NCBI GenBank assembly: GCA_029783825.1
Contig: JAREIK010008079.1
Location: 1-64,000 of the forward strand
Direction: 5' to 3'
Source of the DNA: Sapria himalayana
Lineage: Eukaryota; Streptophyta; Magnoliopsida; Malpighiales; Rafflesiaceae
DNA: 64,000 bases
Shown here piece by piece: positions 51,701 through 64,000 of the stretch; the first letter of the stretch is position 1, and each line of letters opens with the position of its first letter. Position numbers and translations under genes: made by a program. The notes under the pieces were generated by a model. It searched no databases. It saw only the letters and a list, made by a program, of their open reading frames with translations, and had not been told where the DNA came from.

Positions 51701-54700
51701 ACCCCCAAAATACTTAAACCATTAAACCTATATAACCTAAATAATAAATCTCATTTTTAATTGTATTCTTTATAATTTTAAATATTTATTTTAATTATTT
51801 TTTAGTTTATTTTTATAGAAATATCAATTACAAAATAAATAATGAGTGAGACAGATAAAATTTAAATAAATTATTTTTTATGAAAAAGAATATAAGCTTA
51901 TAAAAATAAACAAAATTTCAAAAATTTAAAATTTTATTTAGTAATATAATTTACTTTGATTTTAAATTATTTTGGTTCTGAAAATATATTTTAATTAATA
52001 TATATCTTATTAATAATAGTTTATTAATTTATTTTTTGATCATCAAAATAATATATATTAATATAATTTTTTATATTGAATTTATATCAAATATAATTAT
52101 TAAGATTATTATAACTAAGTATTGTATTCATATTATAGAACTATTAAAAAATTATTATATTTTCAAAGGTTATAACATTTGAAAATCATGACAATTCATA
52201 AAAATAAATTTTTTGGTATTTCATTGATTAAATATAACCTATAAACATGAAAATGTGTCAACATATAAATCAATAAACTCCTTAACCACAAAACCACAAA
52301 AAACATAAACAATTAAATTGTTATACCCTAAATAATACATCATAAATCTCATTTTTATTAGTATTCATTATAATTTTAAATATATATTTTAATTATTTAT
52401 TAGTTTACTTTTATAGAAATATTTCACTATAATTTTGAGTCATTTTAGGTTTTCCAAATATATTTTAAACAATATTTATCTAATTAATAATTGGTCATTA
52501 CTTTTTTATGATCATTATTATAATAAATATCAATAAAATAGTTTATATTGAATTTATATAATATATAATTATTTTGATTATTATAACTTCATATTGTATT
52601 CAATTTTCAAAAAAAAATTTAAAAATTATTAAATTTTCAAAAGTTATAACCTTCAAAAATGAGAAAAAATAACAAAGATAAATTATTTGTTATTTTATTT
52701 TTATATAAAACCTATAAATCACTAAATGACTAAATACTAAAATGACTAAAGTCCTAAACCCCGAAGCCTATAAATACTTAAAACATTAAATTAGTTTAGT
52801 CTAAATAATAAATAATAAATCTCAATTTTATTAGTATTCATTATAATTTTAAATATTCATTTTAATTATTTATTTGTTTATTATTATAGAATTATAAAAT
52901 ACAAAATATATTATGAGAAGACAAATATAATTTAAATAATATACTTTTAAGAACAAAAAATATAAACTTATAAAAAGAAGCAAAACATCAAAACATTATT
53001 ATTTAGTAATTTATTTTACTTTGATTTTGAATAAATTTAGGTTTTGCAAATATATTTTAAATAATATCTATCTTATTTATAATAGTTTATTAATTTATTT
53101 TTTGATCATTAATATAATATTTATCAATATAATTGTTTATATTGAATTTATATGATATATAATTATTAATATTAGCAAAACTAAATATAGTATTCACATC
53201 AAAAAAAAATTTAAAAATTGTTATATTTTAAAAGGTTATAACCTTAAAAAATGAAAAAAAAATAACATAAAATATATTTTTAGTTGTATCATTGTTTAAA
53301 TAAAATTTATAAACCATTAAATGCCTAAACACATAAATCTCTAAACTCCTAAACCCTGAAGCCCCTAAATACTTAAAGCTTTATAATAGTAATCCTTAAA
53401 TATAATTTAAATAATTTATTGAAATATTAATTACAAAATAAATTATGAGTGATAAAATTCAATTTAAATAATTTTTTTTTTATTAAAAAAAATTTTATTA
53501 TCTTATAAAATGAGGCAAAAACTAAAAAACAAAAATTATTATTTAGTAATAAATTTACTTTGATTTTTAATCATTTTAGTTTTTGTAATTAAATTTAAAT
53601 TTATATCTATCATATTAATAATAGTTTATTAATTTAATTTTTAATAATTGATATAATATCTATCTATAAAATTGTTTATATTTAGTTTATATTATATATT
53701 GTTATAATAATTATTATTACTAAATATTTTATTCACATTTTTAAAAAATTTTAAAATTATTATATTTACCAAGGTTATAATTTTTGTTAATTTGAAAAAA
53801 TATCAAATATAATTTATTTGTTATTTCATTGTTTAAATAAAACCTATAAACCTCTAAATGCCTAAATACATAAATGAATAACTCCAAAATCTCTAAAACC
53901 CTAAATTGATAATTATTTTAATCAGTTGTATCCTAAATAATAAAAAATAAATCTCAATATTATTTTTTTATATTATAATTTAAAATATTCATTTTAATTA
54001 TTATTTATTTATTTTTATATAAATAATAATTACAAAATAAATTATGAGTTAGACAAATATAATATATAAAAATTATTTTTAATCGAAAAATATAGATAAA
54101 CTTATAAAAAGAATAAAAAATTTAAAAATTAAAATTTATTATATAGTAATATATTTTGCTCTCCTTCTGAATCATTTTAGATTTTGTAATTATATTTTAA
54201 TTGATATCTATCTTATTAATAATTGTTTATTAATTTATTTTTTGATCATTATTAGAATATTTATCAATAAAATTGTTTATATTGAATTTATATGATATAT
54301 AAATATAATGATTATTATAACTAAATATTGAATTTGCTTTTGAAAAAAATATAAAATTATTATATTTTCAATGGTTATAACCTTTAGAAATATGAAAAAA
54401 TAATAAAAATAAATTTTATGTTATTTTTATTTTTAAATAAAACCTATATACCACTAAATGCATACATAGTTATATCAGTAAACTCTTAAAGCCCGTAATG
54501 CCTAAATACATAAACCATTAAACCGCTATATACTACTTAATAAATTGAATTTTTATTTCAAATTTTTATTATTTTAAATATTCATTTTAATTATTTATTA
54601 GTTTATTTTTATAGAAATTTTTATTACAAAATAAATTATGAGTGCGACACATAATTTAAATAATTTATTTTTAATCAAAAAATATATATACGCTTATAAA

Positions 54701-57700
54701 AGAAGTAAAAATTAAAAAATTAAAAATTATTATCTAGTAATATATTTTACTTTATTTTTGAATCAATTTGGGTTTTGTAAATATTTTTTAATCAATATCT
54801 ATCTTATTAATAAAAGTTTATTAATTTATTATTTCATCATTTTTATAATATATAACAATAAAATTACTTATATTCAATTTAAATGACTTATAATTATTAA
54901 GATTATTATAACTAAATATTATATTTATATTTGAAGCAAATTTAAAAATTATTATATTTTCAAAGGTTATAACCTCCAAAAATGATGAAAAATCACAAAA
55001 ATAATTTTTTTTATTATTTTATTATTTAAATAAAACATATAATAATTCACTAAATTCCTAAACATTTAAATCTCTAGACTCCTAATCACCAAAATCTCCT
55101 AAATACATAAACCATTAAAACTATAAAACCGAAATAATAAATCTAATTTTTATTTGTATTCATTATAATTTTAAATATTCATTTTAATTTTTATTTATTT
55201 TATTTTTATAGAAATATTAATTACAAATTAAATAATGAGTGAAACATATATAATTTAAATAAATTATTTTTTATGAACAAAAAATAAGCTTTTAAAAATA
55301 AACAAAATTTCAAAATTTTAAAATTTTATTTAGTAATATAATTTACATTGATATTGATTTATTTTGGTTTCTACAAATATATTTTAATTAATATCTATCT
55401 TATTAATAATTGTTCATTATTTTATTTTTTGATCATTATAATAATATATATTTATAAATTTTTTTTATATTGAAATTACAACAAATATAATTTTTAAGAT
55501 TATTATAACTAAGTATTGTATTCCTATTTTATAACTATTAAAAAATTAATATATTTTTAAAGGTTATAACTTTTGAAAATTACGAAAATTCATAAATATA
55601 AATTATTTGTTATTTCTTTGATTAATTAAAACCTATAAACACCTATATGTGTAAACATATAAATCAATAAACTCATTAACCCCAAAACCACAAAAAACTT
55701 AAAAAATTAAATAGTTATACCCTAAATAATAAATCATAAATTTAATTTTTATTAGTATTCATTATAATTTTAAATATACATTTTTATTAATTATTAGTTT
55801 ATTTTTATAGAAATATAAATTAAAAAATAAATTATTTATGAGACAAATATAATTTAAATATTTTATTTTTAATCAAATAATATATCGGCTTATAAATGGA
55901 TACAAAAATTTAAAAATTTAAAATTAATATTTCATAAAATATTTCACTTTGATTTTAAATTATTTTAGGTTTTGAAAATATATTTTAAACAATATTTATC
56001 TTATTAATAATTTTTTATTACTTTTATATGATCATTATTATAATATATATCAATAAAATAATTTATATTAAATTTATATGATATATAATGATCATAATTA
56101 TTATAACTTCATATTATATTCGCTTTTCAAAAAAAATTATAAATTATTATATTTTCAAAGGTTATAACATTCTAAAATCAGAAGAAATAACAAAAATAAT
56201 TTTTTTGTTATTTTATTTTTTATAAAAAACCTATAAACCACTAAATGACTAAATTCTAAAATGACTAAACTCATAAACCCCAAAGCCCATAAATACTTAA
56301 AACATTAAATTAGTATAGTCCAAATAATAAATAATAAAATTAATTTTTATTAGTATTCATTATAATTTTAATTATTCATTTTAATTATTTATCAGTTTAT
56401 TTTTATAGAAATATTAATTACAAAATAAATTATTAGTGCGACATATATAGTTTAAATAATTTATTTTTCATTAAAAAAAATGCAAATAAAAAATCGCAAA
56501 TTTTTAAAAATAAATAATTTTTATTTAGTAATATATCTTATTTTGATTTTGAATCATTTTAGATTCTACAATTATATTTTAATTTATATCATTCTTATAA
56601 ATACTAGTTTATTAATTTATTTATTGATCATTATTATAATAACTATCAATAAAATTATTTATATTGAATTTATATTATATATAATTATTAAGATAATTAT
56701 AACTAAATATTATATTTACATTTAAAAAAAATTTAAAATTATTATATTTTCAAAGGTTATAACCTTCAAAAATTAAAAAAAATTTAAAAATTAAATTTTT
56801 TATTTTTCTTTCTTTAAATAAAAACTATAAATCACTAAAGGTCTAGACAATTAAATCACTAAACTTTTAAACCACATAACACCTAAATACTTAAACCATT
56901 TAACCGGTTTATCAAGAATAATAAATAATAAATCTCAATTTTATTTGTATTCATTATAATTTTAAATATTCATTTTAATTATTTATTAGTTTATTATTAT
57001 AGAATTATAAATTACAAAATAAATTATGAGTAAGTCAAATATAATTTAAATATTTTATTTTTAATAACAAAAATATAAAGTAATAAAAAAAGCAAAACAT
57101 TAAAAAAAATTATTATTTAGTAATATATTTTACTTTGATTTGAATAAATTTAGATTTTGCAAATACTTTTTAAATAATATCTATTTTATTAATAAAACTT
57201 TATTAATTTATTTTTCGATCATTATTATAATATCTAGCAATGTAATTATTTATATTGAATTTAAATGACTTATATTTATGAAGATTATTATAACAAAATA
57301 TTATATTTATATTTGAAAAAAATTTAACAATTATTATATTTTAAAAGGATATAACCTTCAAAAATTAGAAAAAATAAAAATAAATAAATTTTACGTTATA
57401 TGATTGTTTAAATAAAACTTATAAACCACTAAATCCCTAAACACTTAAATCGCTAAACTCGTTAACACAAAAGCCCCTAAATACTTAAACCTTTAAACTC
57501 GTAAATGTTAATTATAATTTAAATAATTTATTAAAATATTAATTACAAAATAAATTATGAGTGATACAAATTTAATTTAACTAATTTTTTATCATCAAAA
57601 AAAATATATAAGCTTATAAAAAGAAGCAATAACTAAAAAACAAAAATTATTATTTAGTAATAAATTTTATTTGATTTTGAATAATTTTAGGTTTTGCTAT

Positions 57701-59271
57701 TATATTTTAATTTATATCTATCATATTAATAATAGCATATTAATTCATTTTTTGATAATTGATTTAATATCTATCAATAAAATTATTTATATTTTGTTTA
57801 GATTAATAAAATTATAATGAATATTATTACCAAATATTGTATTCACATTTTTCAAAAATTTTAAAATTATTATATTTTGAAAGGTAATCATATAAATCAT
57901 ATAAATCCTTTTAAAATGTGAGAAAATATCAAAAATAATTTTTTTGGTATTTCATTTTTTAAATAAATCCTATAAACCAGTAAATGCCTAAAAACTTAAA
58001 TCAATAACTCCAAAATCTCTAAAACCCTAAAAAGATAATCCTTTTAAAGTAGTGTACCCTAAATAATAAATAATATATCTCAATATTATTTTTTTCATTA
58101 TAATTTAAAAAATTGATTTTAATTATTTATTCATTTATTTTTATATAAATATTAATTACTAAAAAAATTCTGAGTTACACAAATATAATTTATATAAATT
58201 ATTTTTCATCGAAAAATATAGATAAACTTATAAAAAGAATAAAAAATTTTAAAACTAAAATTTATTATATAGTAATATATTTTACTCTCCTTCTGAATCA
58301 TTTTAGATCTTGTAATTATATTTTAATTGATATCTATCTTATTAATAATTGTTTTTTAATTTATTTTTTGATCATTATTAGAATATTTATCAATAAAATT
58401 GTTTATATTGAATTTATATGATATATAAATATAATGATTATTATAACTAAATATTGAATTAACTTTTGAAAAAAATTTAAAAATTATTATATTTTAAATG
58501 GTTACAACAATTGGAAATATGAAAAATTATGATAATATGAGTGCGACACATATAATTTAAATAATTTATTTTTAATCAAAAAATATATATATGCTTTTAA
58601 AAGAAGTATAAAAGAAGTATTATTAAAAATTAAAAATTATTATAAACTATTATATTTTACTTTAATTTTGAATCAATTTGGGTTTTGTAAATATTTTTTA
58701 ATTAATATCTATCTTAGTATAAATAGTTTATTTATTTAATTTTTTATCATTTTTATAATATCTATCTATAAAATTGTTTATATTTTTTTATGATATAGAA
58801 TTATTATAATTATTATAACTAAATATTGTATTCAAATTTAAAAAAATTTTAAATATTATTAAAATTTCAAAGGTTATAACATTTGAAAATGACAAAAAAT
58901 TACAATTTTTTTTCTTATTTTAATGTTTAAAGAAAACCTATAAATCACTAAATGCCATAAAACATAAATCGTTAAACTGTTAAACGACAAAACCTCAAAA
59001 TACTAAAACCTTAAAACTAATATACATTAATAATAAATCATAAATCTCATTTTAATTTTTATTTAGTTTAATTTTAAATTTTTATTTTAATTATTTATCA
59101 GTTTATTTTTATAGAAATATTATTTACAAAATAAATTATTATTGCGACAGTAATAACATAAATTAAACCGGTATACCCTAAATAATAAATAATAAATAAT
59201 AAATCTCATTTTTTTTTCATTATAATTTTTAATATTCATTTTAATTATTAATTTTTTATTTTTAGATAAAT

Positions 59272-59690
59272 ATTAATTAAAAATTAAATTATGAGTTAGA
59301 CAAATATAATTTATGTAAATATTTTTAATCAAAAAATATATATAAACTTTCTAAAATAAAAAAAATTTCAAAACAAAAAATTATTATATAGTAATATATT
59401 TTGCTTTGCTTATGAATCATTTTATGTTTTGTAATTATATTTTAATTGATATCTATCTTATTAATAATAGATTATTAATTTATTTTTTGATCATTATTAG
59501 AATATTTATCACGATAATTGTTTATGTTGAAATATGATATATAAATATATTGATTATTATAACTAAATATTGAATTCACTTTTGAAAAAAAATTAAAAAT
59601 AATTATATTTTGAAATTTTATTAACTTTGAAAATATCAAAAAAAAATAAAAATTAATGTTTTGTTATTTTATTTTTTAAATAAAACCTAT
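59272..59690 (+). repeat. Monomer segment nearly identical to 48330-48747
   Basis: Partner of the recent long-distance copy. Here the 8-bp tract continues normally after the shared part, whereas at 48746 it is deleted. Confidence 0.75.
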
Positions 59691-60952
59691 AAACCACTAA
59701 ATGCATACACAATTAAATCAGTAAACACCTAAACCCCGTAATCCCTAAATACATAATCTATTAAACTGCTATATGATACATAATAATTAATAAATCTAAT
59801 TTTAATTTCTATTTATTATAGTTTATGTATTCATTTTAATTATTTATTAGTTTATTTTTATAGAAATATTTATGATAAAATAAATTATGAGTGAGACAAA
59901 TATAATTAAAATAATTTATTTTTAATCAAAAAAAATATATACGTTTATAAAAGAAATAAAAATTTAAAAATTAAAAATTATTATCCAGTAATATATTTTA
60001 CTTTAATTTTGAATCAATTTGGGTTTTTTAAATATTTTTTAATTAATATCTATCTTATTATTAATAGTATATTAATTTAGTTTTTGATCATTATTATAAT
60101 ATCTATCAATAAAATTATTTATATTTAATTTATATTATATATAATTATTAATATTATTATAACTAGATATTTTATTCACATTTTAAAAAATTTTAAATAT
60201 TCTAATATTTTCAAAGGTTATAACCTATGAAAATGAAAAAAAATTACAAAATTTTTTTTGTTATTTTATTGATTAAATAAAACTAATAAACCACTAAATG
60301 CCTAAAAACCTAAATCGCTAAACTTCTAAAAGACAAAACCTCTAAATACTTAAACCATAAAACTAGTATACATTAATAATAAATCATAAATATCATTTTA
60401 ATTTTTATTCAGTATAATTATTAATTTTTATTTTAATTAATTTTCAGTTTATTTTTATAGAAATATTAATTAGAAAATAAATTATTAGTAATATAGATCT
60501 TATTTAAATTAGAGCGGTATATCCTAAATAATAAATAATAAATCTCATTATTTTTAATTATATTTTTAAATATTCATTTTAATTATTTATTTGTTTATTT
60601 TTATATAAATATTAATTACAAAAATATTTATGAGTTACACAAATATAATTTATGTAAATTATTTTTCATCAAAAAATTATAGATAAACTTTTTAAAAGAA
60701 AAAAAAATTTCAAAACAAAAAATTATTATATAGTAATATATTTTGCTTTGCTTCTGAATCATTTTAGGTTTTGTAAATATCTTTTAATTGATATCTATCT
60801 TATTAATAATAGATTATTAAGTTATTTTTTCATCATTATTAGAATATTTATCAATAAAAATATTTATATTGAATTTATATGATATATAAATATAATGATT
60901 ATTATAACTATATATTGTATTCACTTTTGAAAAAAAATTTTAAAATTATTAT

Positions 60953-60980
60953 ATTTTCAAAGGTTATAACCTTTGAAAAT
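60953..60980. repeat. Monomer palindrome, 28 bp perfect
   Basis: Standard arms ATTTTCAAAGGTTA and exact complement. Confidence 0.9.
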
Positions 60981-61553
60981 GTGAAAAAATAAAAAAAATA
61001 TTTTTCATTTGTTATTATATTGTTTAAATAAATCCTATACATCACTAAATGCTTAAAGATTTAAATCACTAAACTACAAAATTCCGGTACCTCTATATAA
61101 ATAATCCGTTAAATCGGTATACCCTAAATAATAATTAATAAATTTCATTTTTTTTGTTATCATTATAATATAAAAAATTCATTTTGATTGTTAAGTTTTT
61201 TATTTTTATATATATATTAATTATAAAATTAAATATGAGTTAAAAATATAATTTATAAAAATTATTTTCATTAATAAATAGATAAGCTTATAAAAAGAAT
61301 AAAAATTTAAAAACAAATAATTATTATTAAGTAAAATATTTTACTTTGCTTTTGAATCTTTTTAGGTTTTGATATTATATTTAAAGTAATATCAATCTTA
61401 TTCATAATAGATTTTTAATTTATTTTTTGATATTTATTAGAATATCTATCAATAAAATTGTTTATATTGAATTTATATGATATATAATTATAAATGATTA
61501 TTATAAATAAATATTATATTCAATTTTAAAAAAGATTTAAAAATTATTATATC

Positions 61554-61575
61554 TTCAAAGGTTATAACCTTTGAA
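61554..61575. repeat. Monomer palindrome, 22 bp perfect
   Basis: Core TTCAAAGGTTA and complement; the outer arms have diverged (TC on the left, TA on the right). Confidence 0.85.
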
Positions 61576-63977
61576 TATATCAAAAAATAATAAAAATATT
61601 TTTTTTATTTTTTTTCATAAATAAAAACTATAAACCACTAAAAGCATACACAGTTAAATCAGTAAACTCCTAAACCACATTTTGCCTAAATACATAAACC
61701 ATTAAACTGCTATATACTACTTAATAATTAATAAATCTAATTTTTATTTCTATTTATTATGATTTTAAATATTCATTTTAATTATTTATTAGTTTATTTT
61801 TATAGAAATATTTATTACAAAATAAAGTATCAGTGCTACAAATATAATTTAATTAATTTAATTTAAATAAAAAAAAATATACGGTTATAAAAGAAATAAA
61901 AATTTAAAAATTTAAAATTATTATCCAATAATATATTTTAATTTAATTTTGAATCAATTTAGGTTTTGTAAATATTTTTTAATTAATATCTATCTTTTTA
62001 TTAATAGTTTATTAATTTAATTTTTGATCATTATTATATTATCTATCAATAAAATTATTTATATTGAATTTATATGATATATAATTATTAATATTATTAT
62101 AACTAAATATTGTATTCACATTTCAAAAAATTGTAAATATTATTATATTTCCAAAGGTTATAACCTATGAAAATGATAACAAATTATAGAAATTTTTTTG
62201 TTATTTTATTTTTTTAATTAAAACCTATAAACTACTAAATGCCTAAAACATAAATTGCTAAACTCCTAAACGACAAAACCTTTAAATACTTATACCATTA
62301 ACTGGTATAGATTAATAATAAATAATAAATCTCATATTAATTTTTAATTAGTATAATTTTAAATTTTTATTTTAATTATTTATCAGTTTATTTTTACAAA
62401 AAAATTAATTACGAAATAAATTATCTTTGAGAGATCTAATTTAAATTAAAACAGAATCCCTAAATAATAAATTACTTTTTTTTTCATTATAATTTTAAAT
62501 ATTCATTTTAATTATTTATTTGTTTATTTATATATAAATATTAATTACAAAATAAATTGAGCTAGACAAAAATAATTTATATAAATTATTTTTCATCAAA
62601 AAATAATAGATAAACTTTTTAAAAGAAAAAATATTTTCAAAACAAAAAATTATTATATAGTAATATATTTTGCTTTGCTTCTAAATCATTTTAGGTTTTT
62701 CAATTTTATTTTAATTGATATCTATCATATTAATAATAGATTATAAATTTATTTTTTGATCATTATTCGAATATTTATAAATAAAATTGTTTATATTGAA
62801 TTTACATGATATATAATTATTAAGTTTATTATAACTAAATATTATATTCACATTTCAAAATAATTTAAAAATTATTATATTTTTAAAGGTTATCATCTTT
62901 GAAAATGAGATAAAATCACAAAAATAAATTTTTTATTATTTTATTGTTTATATAAAACCTATAAACTACTAAATGCCTAAATGCTTAAATCATTAAACTC
63001 CTAAACCGCAAAAACCTTAAATACTTAAACATTTAAACCATCTTTAAAGGTTTAAGTATTTATAAATAATATATAAAAATCTATCAATAAATAATAGTTT
63101 ATTAATTTATTTTTATATCATTATTATATTTATATTTATATTTAGTTTATTAATATCTATCAATAAAATTATTTATTTTTAATTTACATGATATAAAATT
63201 ATTAAATTTATTATAACTAAATATTGTATTCACATTTGAAATAAATTTAAAAATTATTATATTTATAAAGGTTATAACCTTCAAAATTAATAAAAAATTT
63301 GAAAAATAATCTTTTTGTTATTTCATTATTTAAATAAAACATATAAACTAATAAATGCCTAAACACATAAATCACTAAAATCCTTAACTCCTAAATACTT
63401 AAACTATTAAACCGGTATACCCTAAATAATTAATCATAAATCTTATTTTTATTTCTATTCATTATAATTTCAAAATTCATTTTAATTATTTATTAGTTTA
63501 TTTTTATAGAAATATTAATTGCAAAATAAAATTATGAATGAGACAATATAAAATAAATAATTTATCTTCATCAAAAAAATTTATAAGCTTATAAAAAGAA
63601 TACAAAATTTAAAAATAAAAAATTATTATTTAGTAATATATTTTACTTTGATTTTGAATCGTTTTAGATTTTGCAAATATATTTTAATTAATATCTATCT
63701 TATTAATAATAGTTTATTAATCTAATTTATGATCAGTATTATAATATTGATCAATAAAATTATTTATATTGAATTTACATGATATTTAATTTTTATGATT
63801 ATTATAATTAAATATTGTATTAACATTTGAAAAAAATTAAAAATTATAATATTTTCAATGGCTATAACCTTGAAAATGAGAAAAAAATCATAAAAATATT
63901 TTTTTTTATTTAATTATTTAAATAAAACCTAGAAGCCACAAAATACCTAAATACTTAAATTACTAAACTCCTAAACC

Positions 63978-64000
63978 CTGATACTGATGAACCACCCAAC
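63978..64000 (+). other. Insert E, copy 4 (left edge only, cut by window end)
   Basis: After an 8-bp tract ending CCTAAACCC the sequence continues TGATACTGATGAACCACC, matching the left edge of E1 (TGATACTGCTGCACCACA) with a few differences. The preceding 2 kb of satellite matches the E1 left flank, which supports a true fourth copy. Confidence 0.75.

Larger units (their letters stand above)
42059..63977 (+). repeat. AT-rich satellite array, forward block 3
   Basis: A 22-kb gene-free array. The first part parallels 14443 onward with an offset of about 27.3-27.6 kb. Internal deletions mark individual monomers: about 47130 (box to TTAGGTTTTG), 48746 (8-bp tract removed), 52420 (about 160 bp removed) and 58530 (palindrome to box). 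The end (from about 62100) parallels 10100-11975 before insert E. The 75-91-codon open frames at 44740, 45329, 50248, 51388 and 56480 are all translations of the same AT-rich monomer parts and are not genes. Confidence 0.9.

Noticed and set aside
1..64000. CRISPR-like array because of regularly repeated palindromic motifs
   Set aside because: Spacing is 400-750 bp, intervening sequence is homologous between units, and no cas-like gene is present; it is a tandem satellite.
1..64000. Organellar or endosymbiont genome because of extreme AT content
   Set aside because: No dense coding sequence, rRNA or tRNA is visible, and nuclear-type hAT and LTR remnants are embedded in the repeat.

Overview
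This 64-kb window reads as non-genic heterochromatin from a plant nucleus. That is an inference from three things: a degenerate RICESLEEPER/Ac-like hAT transposase, tracts resembling degraded plant telomere repeat (CCCTAAA), and a solo LTR of Copia-like appearance. No intact protein-coding gene, rRNA, tRNA or CRISPR array was found. The open frames of 60-100 codons in the AT-rich parts are runs of Ile/Leu/Tyr/Asn/Lys codons generated by the repeat and are not annotated.

About 55 kb is one very AT-rich satellite family. Read in its forward sense, a monomer runs: (i) a 20-36 bp palindrome centred on GGTTATAACC; (ii) a tract of about 100 bp with an 8-bp period (NNNNTAAA, e.g. CACTTAAA, TCACTAAA, CTCCTAAA); (iii) a box with AATCTCATTTTTATT and TTTATTAGTTTATTTTTATAG; (iv) GAGTGAGACAAATATAATTT; (v) a HindIII-containing TATAAGCTTATA; (vi) TTTGATTTTGAATCA; (vii) TTTTTTGATCATTATTA; (viii) TAACTAAATATTGTATTCAC, leading to the next palindrome. 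Monomers are mostly about 550-600 bp (type A) or about 740 bp (type B, with the box partly duplicated). A+B dimers of about 1.34 kb are clear in 31964-34660. The dimers sit inside a super-repeat of roughly 22-28 kb.

Layout: 1-9505 satellite forward; 9506-9894 micro-inversion plus scrambled junction; 9895-11975 satellite forward; 11976-14442 insert E1; 14443-29561 satellite forward; 29562-31963 a 5'-truncated hAT transposon on the minus strand; 31964-35055 satellite reversed; 35056-37915 insert E2 (inverted copy of E1, with a solo LTR inside); 37916-41674 satellite reversed; 41675-41707 templated-insertion junction; 41708-42058 insert E3 (only the right end of E); 42059-63977 satellite forward; 63978-64000 start of a fourth copy, E4, cut by the window end.

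Insert E is a 2.5-kb non-satellite passenger. Its left half ends in AATAAA plus an A-rich tail, like a retroposed transcript. A telomere-like tract and a 1.1-kb AT-rich arm follow. The same satellite flanks surround each copy, so E was amplified together with the satellite. The strongest candidate for something undescribed is the monomer palindrome: several copies carry matched substitutions in both arms, so the dyad itself appears to be maintained or repeatedly restored.
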